NCBI RefSeq assembly: GCF_000687475.1
Contig: NC_057318.1
Coordinates: forward strand, 4,588,001 to 4,652,000
DNA from: Ustilaginoidea virens
Taxonomy: Eukaryota > Ascomycota > Sordariomycetes > Hypocreales > Clavicipitaceae
Direction of reading: 5' to 3'
DNA: 64,000 nt
The notes under the pieces are model-generated. The model was given only the letters and a program-made list of their open reading frames with translations. It did no database searches and was not told where the DNA came from. A program made the translations under genes and the position numbers. Below, piece by piece: positions 10,387 through 21,837 of this stretch. Positions within the stretch are counted from its first letter, which is position 1. Every line of letters starts with the position of its first letter.

Positions 10387-12849
10387 ATGACTCTCCCGCC
10401 TAAACACACAAGCCTCCCTATTCTTAAGGAGCTGCACAGACTCTTCCATGCGTTGGATCGAGCCGTGGCAAAGTCCAAGTTTGGAAGATTTTTCAGACTT
10501 TCCAGCAGCGACCACGTTTGTCATCATCAACTCTAACTGCAACTGAGTCAAGTCTCCTTTGGTATTCTAACTGCTGCTGCTTAGCCCGATAGAATTGAAA
10601 ATGCAACATTTTGTCGAGAAGTGCGAGCTGGGCTGACCACGTTTGCTGCCATGGCTTACATTATTTCTGTCAATGTTCGTCTCCTCGCCCCTTTTGAGGC
10701 TTGTGAGAGCCAAGCCCGTTTCTTGTTAACCATTATCATACAGGCGTCCTTACTTTCTCAAACGGGCGGTCCTTGCATATGCGATTCACCTGTCAAAGAT
10801 GCATGCGATAGCATTCCAGAGTTCAAGTCATGCAAGGAAGGTCTGCTGAAACCACAACACGTCTGGCTGGAAGAGCACGGTCGCTGACAAGTATTCGCTG
10901 AAGCTGTTCGTCGAGATTTGATCACAGCCACTGCCGCAGTCTCAGGCATGGCTTCTTTCGTATTCGGTTTGACAACTAATCTCCCTATAGCTCTTGCGTA
11001 CGTATATGTTTTGGGGAGATCCGTGTTCTTTGCTGCAGCTAACAAGGACATTCAGGCCGGGCATGGGTCTCAACGCTTATTTTGCATTTCAGGTGTGAAA
11101 CGCACAATCAGCTCTTTGTTTTCCTACATCCATCAGCAATCATGCTTGATAGACTAACTGCCAACATGTCTGGCTTGAGATAGGTTGTGGGTGTCAACGG
11201 TAATGGGAAGATTACCTATCAGACTGCCCTCACGGCAGTTTTCGTGGAGGGTATCATTTTCATTGTTCTGGCTCTGACCGGCATGAGACAGTGGCTTGTC
11301 AAGCTCATTCCGTCCACCTTGAAAACTGCTACAGGGGTCGGCATCGGTCTTCTCTTGACAGAAATCGGCCTATCCTATTCGGCAGGCATCGGAGCCATAA
11401 CCGGGGGCGGCAACGCAACTCCTCTTGCTCTGGGAGGATGTCCCGCGGAACTCATCAGCCCGGCCACAGGACTGTGCGAATCTGGTCAAATGACTAACCC
11501 AAAGGTGAGATCAAACTTGGACCCCCCAGCTTCGACTAGCATGGCACAACTCGTTTACGTCTCATTAGATGTGGCTTGCCATCTTTTGCGGCGGCATCAT
11601 GACCGCTTTTCTCATGGCTTATCGTGTCAAATATTCTCTCGTGATCGGAATCGCCTTGGTGTCAGTTATTTCATGGCCGTGAGTTTTTTCCCCTCTCCCT
11701 TGGTCGCATAACCAGGATGGACCTGGGGGCGTCTGTCCGTCACTGAGTTCGGCTATTGATGCCAACTTTCGGCTCAAGGCGCGGAACAACCGTCACGTAC
11801 TTTCCAAACACGGAAGAAGGCGATTCCCGCTTTGATTTCTTCAAGCAGATTGTCGCCTGGAATCCCATACACAGCACGGTCAATCAAATCGACTGGACGT
11901 TCCGCAACAGCGGGTCACAATTTCTCCTCGCCCTGTTCACATTCCTCTACGTAGACATCATTGATGCTACTGCAACCATGTACTCCATGGCCCGGTTTTG
12001 CGGAGTGGTGAATCCCAACGACGGCGACTTTCCCCGATCCACGGTGGCTTATTGCACCGATGCCTTCTTCATATCCGTCGGCGCCTTGTTTGGGTCTTCC
12101 CCGGTGACGGCGTTCATCGAAAGCGGCGCAGGTATAGCGGAAGGCGGCAGAACGGGACTAACAGCAATAGTCACCGGAATGTGTTTCCTGGTGTCCATCT
12201 TCTTTGCCCCGATATTCGCGTCCCTCCCACCGTGGGCAACGGGCTGCACACTCATCATGGTAAGCCATATTTGGCTGGCTGGAGAGAACGGGGCTTGTTG
12301 GGATCCATGGTGTGTTGTTTCGAGATACTTGCTAACATGGAGGGGGGGGGGGGTCGTCGGACTAGGTGGGCTGCATGATGACTCGTCAAATCACACAAGT
12401 CAACTGGTACTATATCGGCGACGTTCTGCCGTCCTTTGTGGTCATGGCGTTCATTCCGTTTAGTTATAGCGTCGCATACGGCCTAATTGCGTGAGTGGAA
12501 GATTGCCGTCAATCATGCGACCGAAATCGTGCATCTAATTTGGCGACTACCATTCTTTAGGGGTATACTTGTCTACACCGTACTGAATGGGCTGATTGGT
12601 CTTGTTCTGTTTGTAAGTGGCGGCCGCATTGAACCGCGTGAATACGATTTGAAGGAATACTGGACTTGGAAGGGAAAGGGCCGCCTCCCGTGGTTTGTCA
12701 GGGCGGTCCAGTCCCGCAAGCGAGAGGCAGGTGAAGTCGATGGCGCCATCGTACACCACCACGACGGCGGCGACGGCAATTGTGATGATTCGACGATCCT
12801 GGCACGCGTCAAGACGGCTTCGAATGACTATTCAACCACATCTGGGTAA
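10387..12849 (+). CDS. AzgA-type purine (hypoxanthine/adenine/guanine) permease
   Basis: Proton-coupled purine uptake carrier of the AzgA branch of the NCS2/NAT-like superfamily, in the plasma membrane. Ten exons: 10387-10515, 10585-10674, 10744-10840, 10904-10997, 11056-11092, 11184-11504, 11569-11678, 11779-12259, 12366-12490, 12561-12849; 590 aa, close to the family's usual 580. Family landmarks read across splice junctions: DRAVAKSKFGRFFRL, AGLTTFAAMAYIISVN, RRDLITATAAVSGMASF, PIALAPGMGLNAYFAFQ, TALTAVFVEGIIF, TGVGIGLLLTEIGL, DIIDATATMYSMARF and FGSSPVTAFIESGAGIAEGGRTG, which is the substrate-binding signature. The third intron (10841-10903) has a weak GTCTGC donor; an alternative acceptor at 10891 would add four residues in frame. 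An acidic, His/Asp-rich tail follows the last helix. Confidence 0.9.
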
Positions 12850-13240
12850 GGAGACGAGACCAGCACACACACACACACACACACACACACTGCCTCAACC
12901 CGGAGGCGGGTGGCGACGCAAACCAGGAGAATTTGGGCACGTTTGGCCTGGGGCTTGACGGGGGTGGTTTCGGCTTGATTTGACTGCTGTAACAAGTACA
13001 GAGCGCGGCAAGGGATACGCCACCGCTGATGTGAAATGTGAAATGTACATTTAGAGCCGTCGGAGTTGTGTTTAAAAACATCTGCATTTTCGAACTACCA
13101 ACATTGATCCTACCTTGCCTGCTCTGCCACTTGTTGAGGGTATCTTATCACAACCGTAATCATCTTGTTTTATTTCTTCCCTTGCTTTCCCCGCCACTTT
13201 TTTTTTCCCTTCCCCAACGCGTAGCGCTCTTGCAGCGGCA
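12850..13240. other. convergent intergenic region with CA repeat
   Basis: 3' flanks of the purine permease and the deubiquitinase. A (CA)n run lies at 12864-12890, and a T-rich tract lies near 13196-13210. No gene seen. Confidence 0.7.
12864..12890. repeat. (CA)n dinucleotide microsatellite
   Basis: Thirteen CA units starting 15 bases after the purine permease stop codon, so within its 3' UTR. Confidence 0.95.
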
Positions 13241-14437
13241 TCATGACCCCATTTTCGTGTCCACGTCTCCCTCATCCTTTGCTTGAAACGGCGCCTCGGC
13301 TCTTTCCCGCCGCTCCAGACTCTGGTCAATCCACCTGTCGACTGCGGCATCCCCACCCTGGCTGAGCTTGGCAGCGACCACGCCCTTGAGAACCTCTCCG
13401 GCGAAGCCGACAAAGTTGTGCCTCCGAAGGGCATTCTCAAAGTGCCACTCTTGGCGCTTCCTCTCCTCCCTGGCCAGCAGGTCATGGTCGCCAAAGTCGC
13501 GCGCGCGAACCCGCAGGTCGCGGCACATGGCGAGCAGGTTGAAGCGGATCTCGGTCGCCTCGTACCGGGCTATGCGGCGGCGCAGGACCTCGACGACCCT
13601 GGCGGGGAACGAGTCCCGGTCGCACGGCCCGTGGGCGATGGGCGCCGGCTGCAGGCCGTCCAGCTCGTACAGGGCGCCTCGGACGGGCGTGTAGGCGATG
13701 AAGTGGAAGGCATCCTCCGCCTCGCCGGTCCTGCGCGTCTCGTCGGCAAAGGGGCTGCTCCTGGCGAAGCTGTTGTGCACCCCCCTGATCAGGTCCGAGT
13801 TGCTCAAGGCCTCGCCGCGGAACTCGGGGGGCAGGGCCATGGTGAAGTCGCGGAACTCGCGCAGCTGGGGCCCGACGTCGACCTGGTCGGCCTGGTTGAG
13901 CAGGACGCTGAGCAGGGCTTGCGTGGCGCACGCGTTCTGGATCGTCTGCGCGGCGAAGAACATGTCCTGCGAGGCGGCGTGGTCGAAGGAGCCGTCGAGG
14001 GGCCCGTCCGGCGTCGCGTACGGCCTGTCGGTCGGGTACTTGAAGAGGAAGATGAGGCCGTGCAGCGGCTGCAGGGCCGCAAGCTCGCACGCCTCGAGGG
14101 TGAGCAGCTCCTCGAACTGCACGCCCTTTACGCCGAGGCTCTCGACGAGCGATGTGAAGACGCCCTACAGATTTTAGCTCCAGCGGTTGGTTTTTTCCTT
14201 TTTCTTCCCCCCCAAACCCCCCCCTTCCTTTTGCTGCTGGCAAAGGAGGGTTTTCTTGGGTTGGATGGAACAGAGGAGGGGTTTATTTCTTACCGCGTCA
14301 GACTCGACTTGGGTTTTTCGGGGGCAGAAGAAGGTTCTGGTTAGCAAGAGCCTGTTGCTGCTGGTGGCAAAGAGGCAAAGAGGATGGTGGAAAACACCAG
14401 ACGTTTGCTTACTAGTATTCCACCCGCCGCCACTCAT
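13241..14437 (-). CDS. UCH37/UCHL5-type ubiquitin C-terminal hydrolase
   Basis: Cysteine deubiquitinase of peptidase family C12; UCH37 orthologues trim ubiquitin chains at the proteasome. Exons are 14437-14413, 14307-14294 (only 14 nt) and 14164-13241, giving 320 aa. The short exon supplies IESDA, which completes the conserved N-terminal SGGGWNTIESDAGVFTSL; without it the frame is lost. Catalytic residues are visible: oxyanion Gln86, nucleophile Cys92 in NACATQA, His167 in DAFHFIAY and Asp182 in ELDG. The C-terminal part (about 235-320) has the charged helical character of the UCH37 tail rather than the shorter UCHL1/L3 form. Identification is firm; the C-terminus could be extended by an unseen 3' exon, but the length fits the family. 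Confidence 0.92.
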
Positions 14438-14971
14438 TGTCGGAAGCACACAAGAGCCGATGCTTGATTCTGCGGGGACAGTTTCACGAGCGTCAACCCA
14501 AACGCCAGATAAAACGGCACGCGGCTCAAGTGTGTCATCAGCAGCTTCGTGAAGCTACCTGATGAGTTGTTGTACTTTGGCAGCTGGCGGGTTTCATGTG
14601 GCTTTTGGCGGAGGAAGGAGGCCATTGGTCGCCACAGGTAATTGATAAGATAAGACAAACAGGCCCCATTCTGAACGTTTCATCTTTTCCTTCACCGTGG
14701 CAGAGGCAACTGGCACAACCCAGTCGGCCTCATTTGCGCTCTCCTCCCTCGTCCTTTCCCCCCCCATATCTGCAACACGTTCTTTCGGGGGACCTTGTGT
14801 CATTCTTTTTCCAGAGTATCCCTACCAGAGACCTAGACATGCTCCTACACTCGTTGTCACAACTTGCAGCAGACAGGTAGCCAAGTATGCAAAAGCGTTG
14901 ATAACGGATTCATCGTATATCATATCCATCATCGCAAGCCGTCTTCTTCCCCCTTCTAGCTCTTCTCTCTT
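14438..14971. other. intergenic region between two minus-strand genes
   Basis: Promoter side of the deubiquitinase and 3' side of the Herp/Usa1-like gene. No coding region or structured RNA was recognised. Confidence 0.7.
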
Positions 14972-17381
14972 CTACAATTCAACAAGATCGCCTGTAATGG
15001 GTCCTTCTTCTATAGCGCCTGCAGACTCTTCCTGCCTTGGGTTCTCATGCACAACTGCATGCCGTGCTTGCGTGTCTATGCCACCCTCACTGCTATTTTG
15101 ATCCACATGGGTTTCTCCGCCCTGGTTGGCATCCGATACTGACGTTGCATCTGGCGGTTCCGCAGTAGCCGCTGCTGTTTCCGCCGCCGTTCCCGTTGCC
15201 GCTTCAGTTTGCGCTTCCGCCTCTCGCCTCCTTGCTTCCTCGGCTCGCGCCTCAGCCTCCAAGTTGGCTATGTGTCTTTCTGCCACTCCTGGGGCTATGC
15301 TAGCGAGGAATAAGAGGCTAGCTCGCTCTAATCGCCGTACTTGAGCACCAAGCCAGGTCTGCTGTCGCCCTTGGCGGTCAGCGACCAGCCTTGCGGCCAT
15401 TTGGGCCGGGTCCGCGTCTCCCGCTTGGATAAGTGGCTGCTCTTGTTCTGGAGCACCACGACCAGCTGCGACGCGTCGTTGTCTTTGAGCGTGTTGCTCT
15501 GGCGTCGGAAGAAGGTTTTGCAGGTGATGACCAATCGGACGCCAAGCATTTTCAGCCACACCGTTCAAAATGCCGGTGCTGAGTAGAAACACAAGCCCAG
15601 CCAGGCAAATGACGGTAAACCATCTCGACCAGCTTGAATTCGGAGAGGTGAAGAGCCAGACAAACACAGCCAAGCGAATGACTAACCACATGTGAGGCCA
15701 TGCTCGTAATAGCAAGGGTGGAATGCCTGCAGCAGGAGGATTGGCTGGATGCAAGCGAGGCTGTCGCTGTCGCTGTCGCTGCTGCGGCTGCGGCTGCGGC
15801 TGCGGCTGCGGCTGCTGCTGCTGCTGAATGGGGGCATCTATGGGAGTTTGGCCATTGGCTACTCCTCCGTGATTGGCCTGCGCCGGTTGGTATTGTTGAC
15901 GTGGCTGCTGTTGTTGTTCATGGCCATCAAACCGTGGAGGTTGATGGCCGATGTTGGGTGGGGCGTGAGGCGAAGTGGCAGCAGCAAAAGACAGATTCGG
16001 AAAGCTGGGCACCGTCCTCAGATGTGGCATGCTGCTCTGAGGCCGTAATCTAGGTGTGTAAAAGGCCTCGGAAGTCGCATTGTTCAACAACAAGGCCCGA
16101 GGCCCCTCGGGAGAAGACAGGATGTAGACTTCTAGGCCTTGCCTGGGAGAATTCGCAAAGTTGGACAGAGGCAAAGGCAGGCTGCTGGCTGCGTGTGCAG
16201 TTCTGGCACCGACATCTGGAGTGGCGCGTCCACTACCGGCCGTCGGTACACCACCGGAACCGAAAACTGGCGTGGTAACGCCAGGCTGGTTCAGAGGTCG
16301 ACCATGTACTGGCGGCGGACCAGGGGCGCTCCTCTGCGCTGCAGTTGCACTTGCCATTGCGGCTGCTGCAGCTTGGTTGACGTCTGCACTCCGAAGTATG
16401 TTCTGGACGTCGATGGGGGAAAGTCCATTCTGCTGACCTGGAGCCGAGGGTCTGATGACGGTTTCCACGTGAAAGCTATGTCCGTTGGGACCGAAAGCCT
16501 CACGATAAATGGTATGGGTCGGTGCAGGACTCGATCGGCCACCGCTGGAATCGGCAGGGTTTCCTCCGGGGTGGTGATGGCCGCCCGTCGGATCGCCGAT
16601 ACCTCGCATGCCCATCTGGGCCCGTCCGCGCTGATTCTGGTGCACGATAGCCCGAGTCATTGCTTCCCGCTGAATCTGGCTGATCCAGTTCGCCATGTTC
16701 TGATGCTGTTGGTGGAAGGACATGGTGGCGTCTGGCTGGGCAGCCGCCGGGTTTGGGGCAGGAGAGGGCAGGCGACTACCGGAGCCGGCGGCGATCGCGG
16801 GTTGAGATTGCGTCCGTCCATTGGGACCAGATGTGGGCTGCGGACCAAAAGACATCTGGACAGCTTGTTGTACCACCACTGGAGTAGGAGCGTGACTGGC
16901 AACTACTGCAGGACTTGATCCTCTGCCCGAGTTGGGCGCAGGGCTGGAGGAGGCATGGCCTTCAGTGGGATCTCTTATGACAAGGTGGATGGTCTGTCGA
17001 TCAGGGCTTCGAAGCTGCAAAGCGGCCACAATGGATTGATTAGCCATTATAACCGACCGCTGGTCCACATCCGCGTACCACGAGGTTATGCTCACTCACA
17101 GCGTCAGGACCAAAGATGTCCAAAAGGTTGTCCGTCTCGCACATTAACGCTCGGCCACGATGAATGAGGCGCTGATTACAGTCGGCCGGTCTGAGGGGAA
17201 GGGTCTGGCGGATCCTCTCCTTCAATTGCTTGATTGTTGTCGTGGCTGGGACATCTGGAAATAGCAGTGGGCGATTCACGCCAACCGAGGGCGAGATGAT
17301 TTGAAGATTGACCGTCACATCTTGGCCGCTTCTCCCAGCCTGGTCGGTGGGGAGTGGGTTGTTGGACGTCCCCGACGCCAT
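14972..17381 (-). CDS. Herp/Usa1-like ubiquitin-like membrane protein
   Basis: Exons are 17381-17100 and 17014-14972, with an 85-bp intron; 774 aa. Residues about 20-115 form a ubiquitin-like domain (VNLQIISPS, TIKQLKERIRQTL, QRLIHRGRAL, IHLVIRD), completed only across the intron. A long Ser/Pro/Gln-rich linker follows, with a polyglutamine and PQ/RQ repeat near residues 490-515. Two adjacent hydrophobic hairpin segments (HMWLVIRLAVFVWLFT and WFTVICLAGLVFLLS) come next, then a charged, Ala/Glu-rich C-terminus. This layout is that of Herp (animals) and Usa1 (yeast), scaffold proteins of the HRD1 ER-associated degradation ligase in the ER membrane. Sequence resemblance outside the ubiquitin-like and membrane parts is weak, so the assignment rests mainly on architecture. 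Confidence 0.72.
15765..15830 (-). repeat. CAG/CCG coding repeat (Gln and Pro-Gln run)
   Basis: GCTGCG and GCTGTC hexamers on the plus strand read as CAG CAG, CAG CCG and CAG CGA on the coding strand. They encode polyglutamine, (Pro-Gln)n and (Arg-Gln)n in the linker of the Herp/Usa1-like protein. Confidence 0.85.
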
Positions 17382-18042
17382 ACTAGCTTCTCGTTGGTGA
17401 CATTCAACGTTGGAAGAGCAGAGAAGGGCGACGATATAAAAGAAGAAAAAGGCAAAAGAAAAAGGAGGGGGAAAAAAAAAATAGGTTAAAAAAGGGAAGA
17501 AAAGAAAAGAAATGCAAAGGTCAATGCACCGCGTTTGTCGCTAGCCAAGCCAGGTGAAGCTGCAGCACTGAGCGATGGCGGCGTGGTGAGTCCCGCATCA
17601 ACTTGCATGCTGCAATAAGACGGACAAGTGTTGGGAGGAGCAGAAGGGGATAAGGGGTTTCGGCAGCCTTGGTTGGATGAGATGAGAAGCTCGAGGAGAG
17701 AGGATATGTGGCTTCAACAAACCACAAATCCGTTTGACGTGCATTTGCAGGGGGGCGGTTGCCAAGTTAGCATCGGCCAGTACGGAGTAAAGAGGTACCT
17801 ACATGTACCCCACGTACCTGACCTAACCTATCCTGGTGATGAAGGCCCCGGGCTGGGGGACCCGCTTTAACCGTTTCTCGGATCTCCAGAACCACCACAA
17901 GTTCAACTTCCCAAACCATGACGGACGGCAGGCAACACGGGGATAGACAGGCCAGCACTCTCCTCGCCGCTGCCGCACTGCAATCCTTGCCTCTCACCCC
18001 CAGCATTGCTCCCATCGGTACTTTGCGCGAGCCTGGGTTATC
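17382..18042. promoter_or_regulatory. divergent promoter region, Herp/Usa1-like and PSD1
   Basis: A 661-bp gap between two divergent start codons. A purine-rich tract at 17440-17515 probably lies in the 5' UTR of the Herp/Usa1-like gene. The words TACGGAGTA (17779-17787) and GGTACCTACATGTACC (17793-17808) lie in the middle. Promoter role is inferred from position only. Confidence 0.5.
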
Positions 18043-19851
18043 ATGTCGGCGCTGGGTGTTGTTGGGACGAGCCGACTCCTGCGTCGCCACGCCTTGACCG
18101 CCGTGCGTTCGCGATGCTCAAGCTGCGCAGCCGAGCATGTGGCGAACCTTGTGGCAAACTCAAGCCGCCCTCTCCCCGGCCCCGGCTCGCTTTTTTCGCG
18201 GCGGTTCGCGTCCAAGTCTGGCAAACGGCCCAGGTTCTCCCAGCGCCTGGGGGAGGCGCTTCGCAACAGTAAAATAACATGGTACCACATTCCCGTCGGT
18301 GTCGGGATCGGCTTCCTGGGTCTGGTGCAGTTTTACAAGGTGACTGCGAGAGAGGAACGACGGCGAAGAGAGGAGGCGGACGGAGTGGCCGAGAGACCCT
18401 CAAAGAGACGTCCAAAAGTCCGACCCGAGGGGCCATGGTAAGCAGAGCTGCCTGTCTTTTTTTTTTTCTTTTCTTTTGCCATTCCATGTTGGCATCGCTG
18501 CAGAAACATTTCTACATGCTAATGAAACACTCGACCTTCTCTAGGCAGGTGCAAATCATGTCGACTTTGCCGCTCAAAGCTATTTCGCGACTTTGGGGCC
18601 GGTTTAATGAGCTGACGATACCGTACTATTTGCGAATCCCTGGCTTCAAGCTGTACTCGTTCATATTCGGCGTCAAGTACGTTGTCATTGAGTGGCAATC
18701 TTCGAACAGACAGGAAAAAAAAGAAGAAAAAAAAGGACTAACCAGACGTTGTCAGTCTCGACGAAGTTGCCGAACCCGACCTACGCACATATCCCAACCT
18801 GGCCGCTTTCTTCTACCGAAGGTTGAAGCCCGGTGCCAGACCCCTCGAACCTGATAGCCACGCTCTTCTCTGTCCATCTGACGGCAAAGTCCTTCAGTAT
18901 GGGAAGATTGCAGGTGGTGACATTGAGCAAGTCAAGGGCATGACATACAGCGTTGATGCTCTTTTGGGGAAGAGTCCCTCTGGTGGTGGCCTATCCACAG
19001 GTCGCAGGGCTGCTGCGTCCGGTCAACCTGGCGTTGCCGAGGTCCATGGGGATGAGGCGATCGTGAAGCAAGAGGAGGAATTTGCCAAGATGAACGGCAT
19101 ATCCTACACACTCCCAGACTTGCTTTTGGGCCGTCCGGACGGACAGCAACCCCACGTAGTGCCGGATGCGTCGGTGCCGGAGGTCTCTCAGGGTGCCATA
19201 TCCGAGGTACGGGCCGACCTGGCGCTCGGAGAGAAGCCTTGGTACGATGCCAGACCTTCAGGTGACGCCCTTTCGCTGTATTACGCCGTCATTTACCTGG
19301 CCCCGGGCGACTACCACAGGTTCCACTCGCCAACCAACTGGGTGGTGGAGCGACGTCGGCACTTCGCTGGCGAACTATACAGCGTCTCGCCCTATCTCCA
19401 GCGCACGCTACCCGGCCTCTTCACGTTGAACGAGCGGGTCGTGCTCCTGGGACGATGGCGCTACGGCTTCTTCAGCTACGTGCCCGTTGGGGCCACCAAC
19501 GTGGGTTCCATCAAGGTCAGCTTTGACCGCGAGCTGCGCACGAACAGTCTCTTGACCGACACGGCTGCTGACCGCGCCGCCGAGGAAGCTGCTCGACGTG
19601 GCGAGCCATATCTTGGCTTCGCGGAAGCGTCGTACGAAGGCGCCAGCTCCCTGCTCCGAGGGCACGCCCTTCGAAGAGGAGAGGAGATGGGCGGGTTTCA
19701 GCTGGGCAGCACCATTGTTCTGGTGTTTGAGGCGCCTTGCGACAAGCATGAACCGGGCAAACCTTCTACCGGATGGCAGTGGGCGGTAGAGAAAGGGCAG
19801 AAGGTCAAGATGGGGCAGGCGCTAGGACGCGTTGTAGAAGCCGAGACATAG
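18043..19851 (+). CDS. PSD1: mitochondrial phosphatidylserine decarboxylase proenzyme
   Basis: Converts phosphatidylserine to phosphatidylethanolamine in the inner mitochondrial membrane. Exons are 18043-18437, 18545-18676 and 18756-19851; 540 aa. The N-terminus is Arg/Ser-rich (mitochondrial presequence, residues about 1-55) and is followed by one membrane segment ([16 protein letters not shown]). The catalytic body starts at [22 protein letters not shown] sequence across intron 1 and includes [13 protein letters not shown] and [12 protein letters not shown], which carries the catalytic His. The self-cleavage motif LGST is at residues 492-495, so Ser494 should become the pyruvoyl group of the small alpha chain. 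An insertion of about 90 residues between SVDALLGKS and [10 protein letters not shown] is low-complexity. The gene is divergent from the Herp/Usa1-like gene. Confidence 0.95.
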
Positions 19852-20268
19852 TCGCCGAGTTTTTGTTGTACGACAGCAGACGTTTTAAGAGCAGTCATGG
19901 ATGATTTGGAGTCGTGTTGATCAGGGGGGGATTCCGCTGTTTTTATACTCAACAAGTATCCTCAAAGTGTCTAACCTTGGATTAGGAGATGCGTACATTT
20001 TGGCAGATTCTACACTCGGCTTCAACGACGAATTTTTTCGGACGTTAAAGGGAGAAGTGCACCTGTGTTTCTTCAAGTCCATTCTCACCTCTTACCTCTA
20101 ACCAAGGGAGATTGGTCAAGAGACATGTAAAGTATAAAGCAAACGGCTCTATATGCTGCTCTGAAACTTGTCATCATGAGCATCTGCGAAGATTTCATAA
20201 CCGTGCAACGTAACGCCATCTATCCTTCCAAAAAAGCTCGTCGTTCGTATTTGCCCAACTATGCGTCG
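19852..20268. other. convergent 3' region
   Basis: Between the PSD1 stop codon and the end of the nitroreductase relic. AT-richer than its surroundings; no gene recognised. Confidence 0.65.
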
Positions 20269-20595
20269 TCAGGATGCGACGCCGTAGACCTTGACCCTGT
20301 CGTCGAGAGGTTTGAACGTCTTGTCGCCGGCTACGGCAGCGCGGCCGCCAAACACGAGCTGGGGGTTGAAAGACGAGGGGGTGTGCAGGGTTGTCTCGTT
20401 GACGAGCTCCAGGATTCGGGATTCTGGAACAGCGAGGGTCTTGTTCAAGGCGTAGATGGTCCGACGAGACCTGGCCATCTGGAGCAGAAGATGGGCTGAA
20501 GGCTTGGTGGTGGTGGTTTCGTGGACATTGTGGATGCGTTGATGCGCAAGACGTGGGAATTGGGGGCTCTTTTTCTTTATTGTGATGCACGGCAT
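20269..20595 (-). pseudogene. nitroreductase (Frm2/Hbn1-like) with internal deletion
   Basis: One open frame of 108 codons from ATG at 20595 (or 40 residues later at 20478, a better match to family starts). MARSRRTIYALNKT to TTLHTPSSFN matches the N-terminal FMN-binding end of the fungal Frm2/Hbn1 nitroreductases. PQLVFGG followed by DKTFKPLDDRVKVYG matches their extreme C-terminus. The roughly 120 residues that normally lie between these two parts are missing, and the two ends are joined in frame with no intron-like sequence between them. The protein would lack most of the nitroreductase fold and is almost certainly inactive. Either a genomic deletion or an assembly collapse would explain it. 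Family assignment is from memory of conserved ends. Confidence 0.6.
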
Positions 20596-20855
20596 CTGGC
20601 CGGGAGCGCGGTCTGGTGTGCTTGTTTGCGTAGTCAGGGGCTGGTTTCAACAAACGTGTTCGGCAACCATGTGTCAAGCCTTCAAGATGGCACTCGGTGC
20701 AAGAGGAAGGCTGAGCTCTGTTTGGGGTCGGCTGGTGGGAGAAGGAAGGAACATTGAATGCAGCACCAACTTGTACGGAGTACTTGCCATGCTCAAAGCA
20801 GGTTGATATGTACCCCAACGTAAGGAGGCGCCTGGGAGGCATGCAGGTAGGTCAG

Positions 20856-20890
20856 GGCAACTGGCAACTGGCAACTGGCAACTGGCACCT
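20856..20890. repeat. GGCAACT heptamer tandem repeat
   Basis: Four perfect GGCAACT units followed by a fifth variant GGCACCT. Confidence 0.95.
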
Positions 20891-21023
20891 GTCAAGGTTG
20901 TTTGCAACTTCCTGCTATCCGTATGGGTGTCTGTGTCTGTGTCTGCTACAGACACCTGGTTGCACAACATTGAAGATTCAGGACTTTTCTTCAGCCCTGC
21001 CAAGTAGGAACGGGCGAAGGAAC

Positions 21024-21054
21024 TCGATTCGACTCGACTCGATTCGACTCGATT
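21024..21054. repeat. TCGAC/TCGAT pentamer tandem repeat
   Basis: Six TCGAY units in a row, with C and T alternating irregularly at the last base. Confidence 0.9.
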
Positions 21055-21837
21055 TGATGTGCAAAGGATGAAGAACGGTGCCGAATCCACGACAAGAAAA
21101 GGCGAGAGGGTGGCGAGGAGGCACTTCACCGACTCTCTCTTTGCAGGCCCGAACCCGTTTGGCGCTGCTCGTGGACAGATTTGGCAGCCTGCTTGCTGCC
21201 TGATAGCTATCAGTAGCAAGGGGGAGCCATCTTTGTCGGTAATGTTGCGTGATCCCTCCATTCTCTCCTGTCAAGCATCTCCGGGAACCAAGTCGTCCAC
21301 CTCAACCCTCCCAAGGTAGACAGCAGTACGGGTGGTTGGAGTGTAGCAAGCAGCTCGCTCCAACGCTCCAACGCCTGGTCGGCTGCAACGCGGTTGCCAG
21401 CAATGGACTTGGCCGTCGTTGGCATTCACCATGGCACCAAGAACCGTTTGTTTTGTGATTGGTTTCAGTGTACTGTCTATATCTTCCCGCCTCCGTTTTT
21501 AGAAAATTAACTCCGAACCCATAGCCTCGCGTCCCACATCGGGCTGCTGACACTTCAAGGCCATGACAGTTGCACAATGCCCGCCTCACCGAGATGAATT
21601 GGCTCTGAAGTAGGCTCCCTGCGCACATTAAAATACACACAAAATGATCTATCTCCTGTCTCTCCTTTCTCAATCAAAAGGGACAGGGGTACAGCTTCCT
21701 ATTCTTGTCCGTAAGGAGGAGACAGAACGCCGATGCAGCATTTATGAGGCGTGATAATGTTGCCCATGCTGACAATGCTGACAATGCTGACGAGGCAAAG
21801 ATGGCGGACAACAAAGGGTGTCAGCTTGCCCCACCGC

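Larger units (their letters stand above)
20596..21837. other. intergenic region with short tandem repeats
   Basis: Contains the 7-bp GGCAACT tandem at 20856-20890 and the 5-bp TCGAY tandem at 21024-21054. The word TACGGAGTA lies at 20775-20783. ACAATGCTG repeats three times at 21770-21790. Reading frames of up to 195 codons cross the repeats and look spurious. Confidence 0.55.

Noticed and set aside
13283..14344. 353-codon plus-strand frame opposite the UCH37-type gene
   Set aside because: Shadow of the GC-rich coding strand; the minus strand shows the full set of catalytic residues.
16139..16918. 259-codon plus-strand frame opposite the Herp/Usa1-like gene
   Set aside because: Shadow frame of the long low-complexity linker; no domain features.
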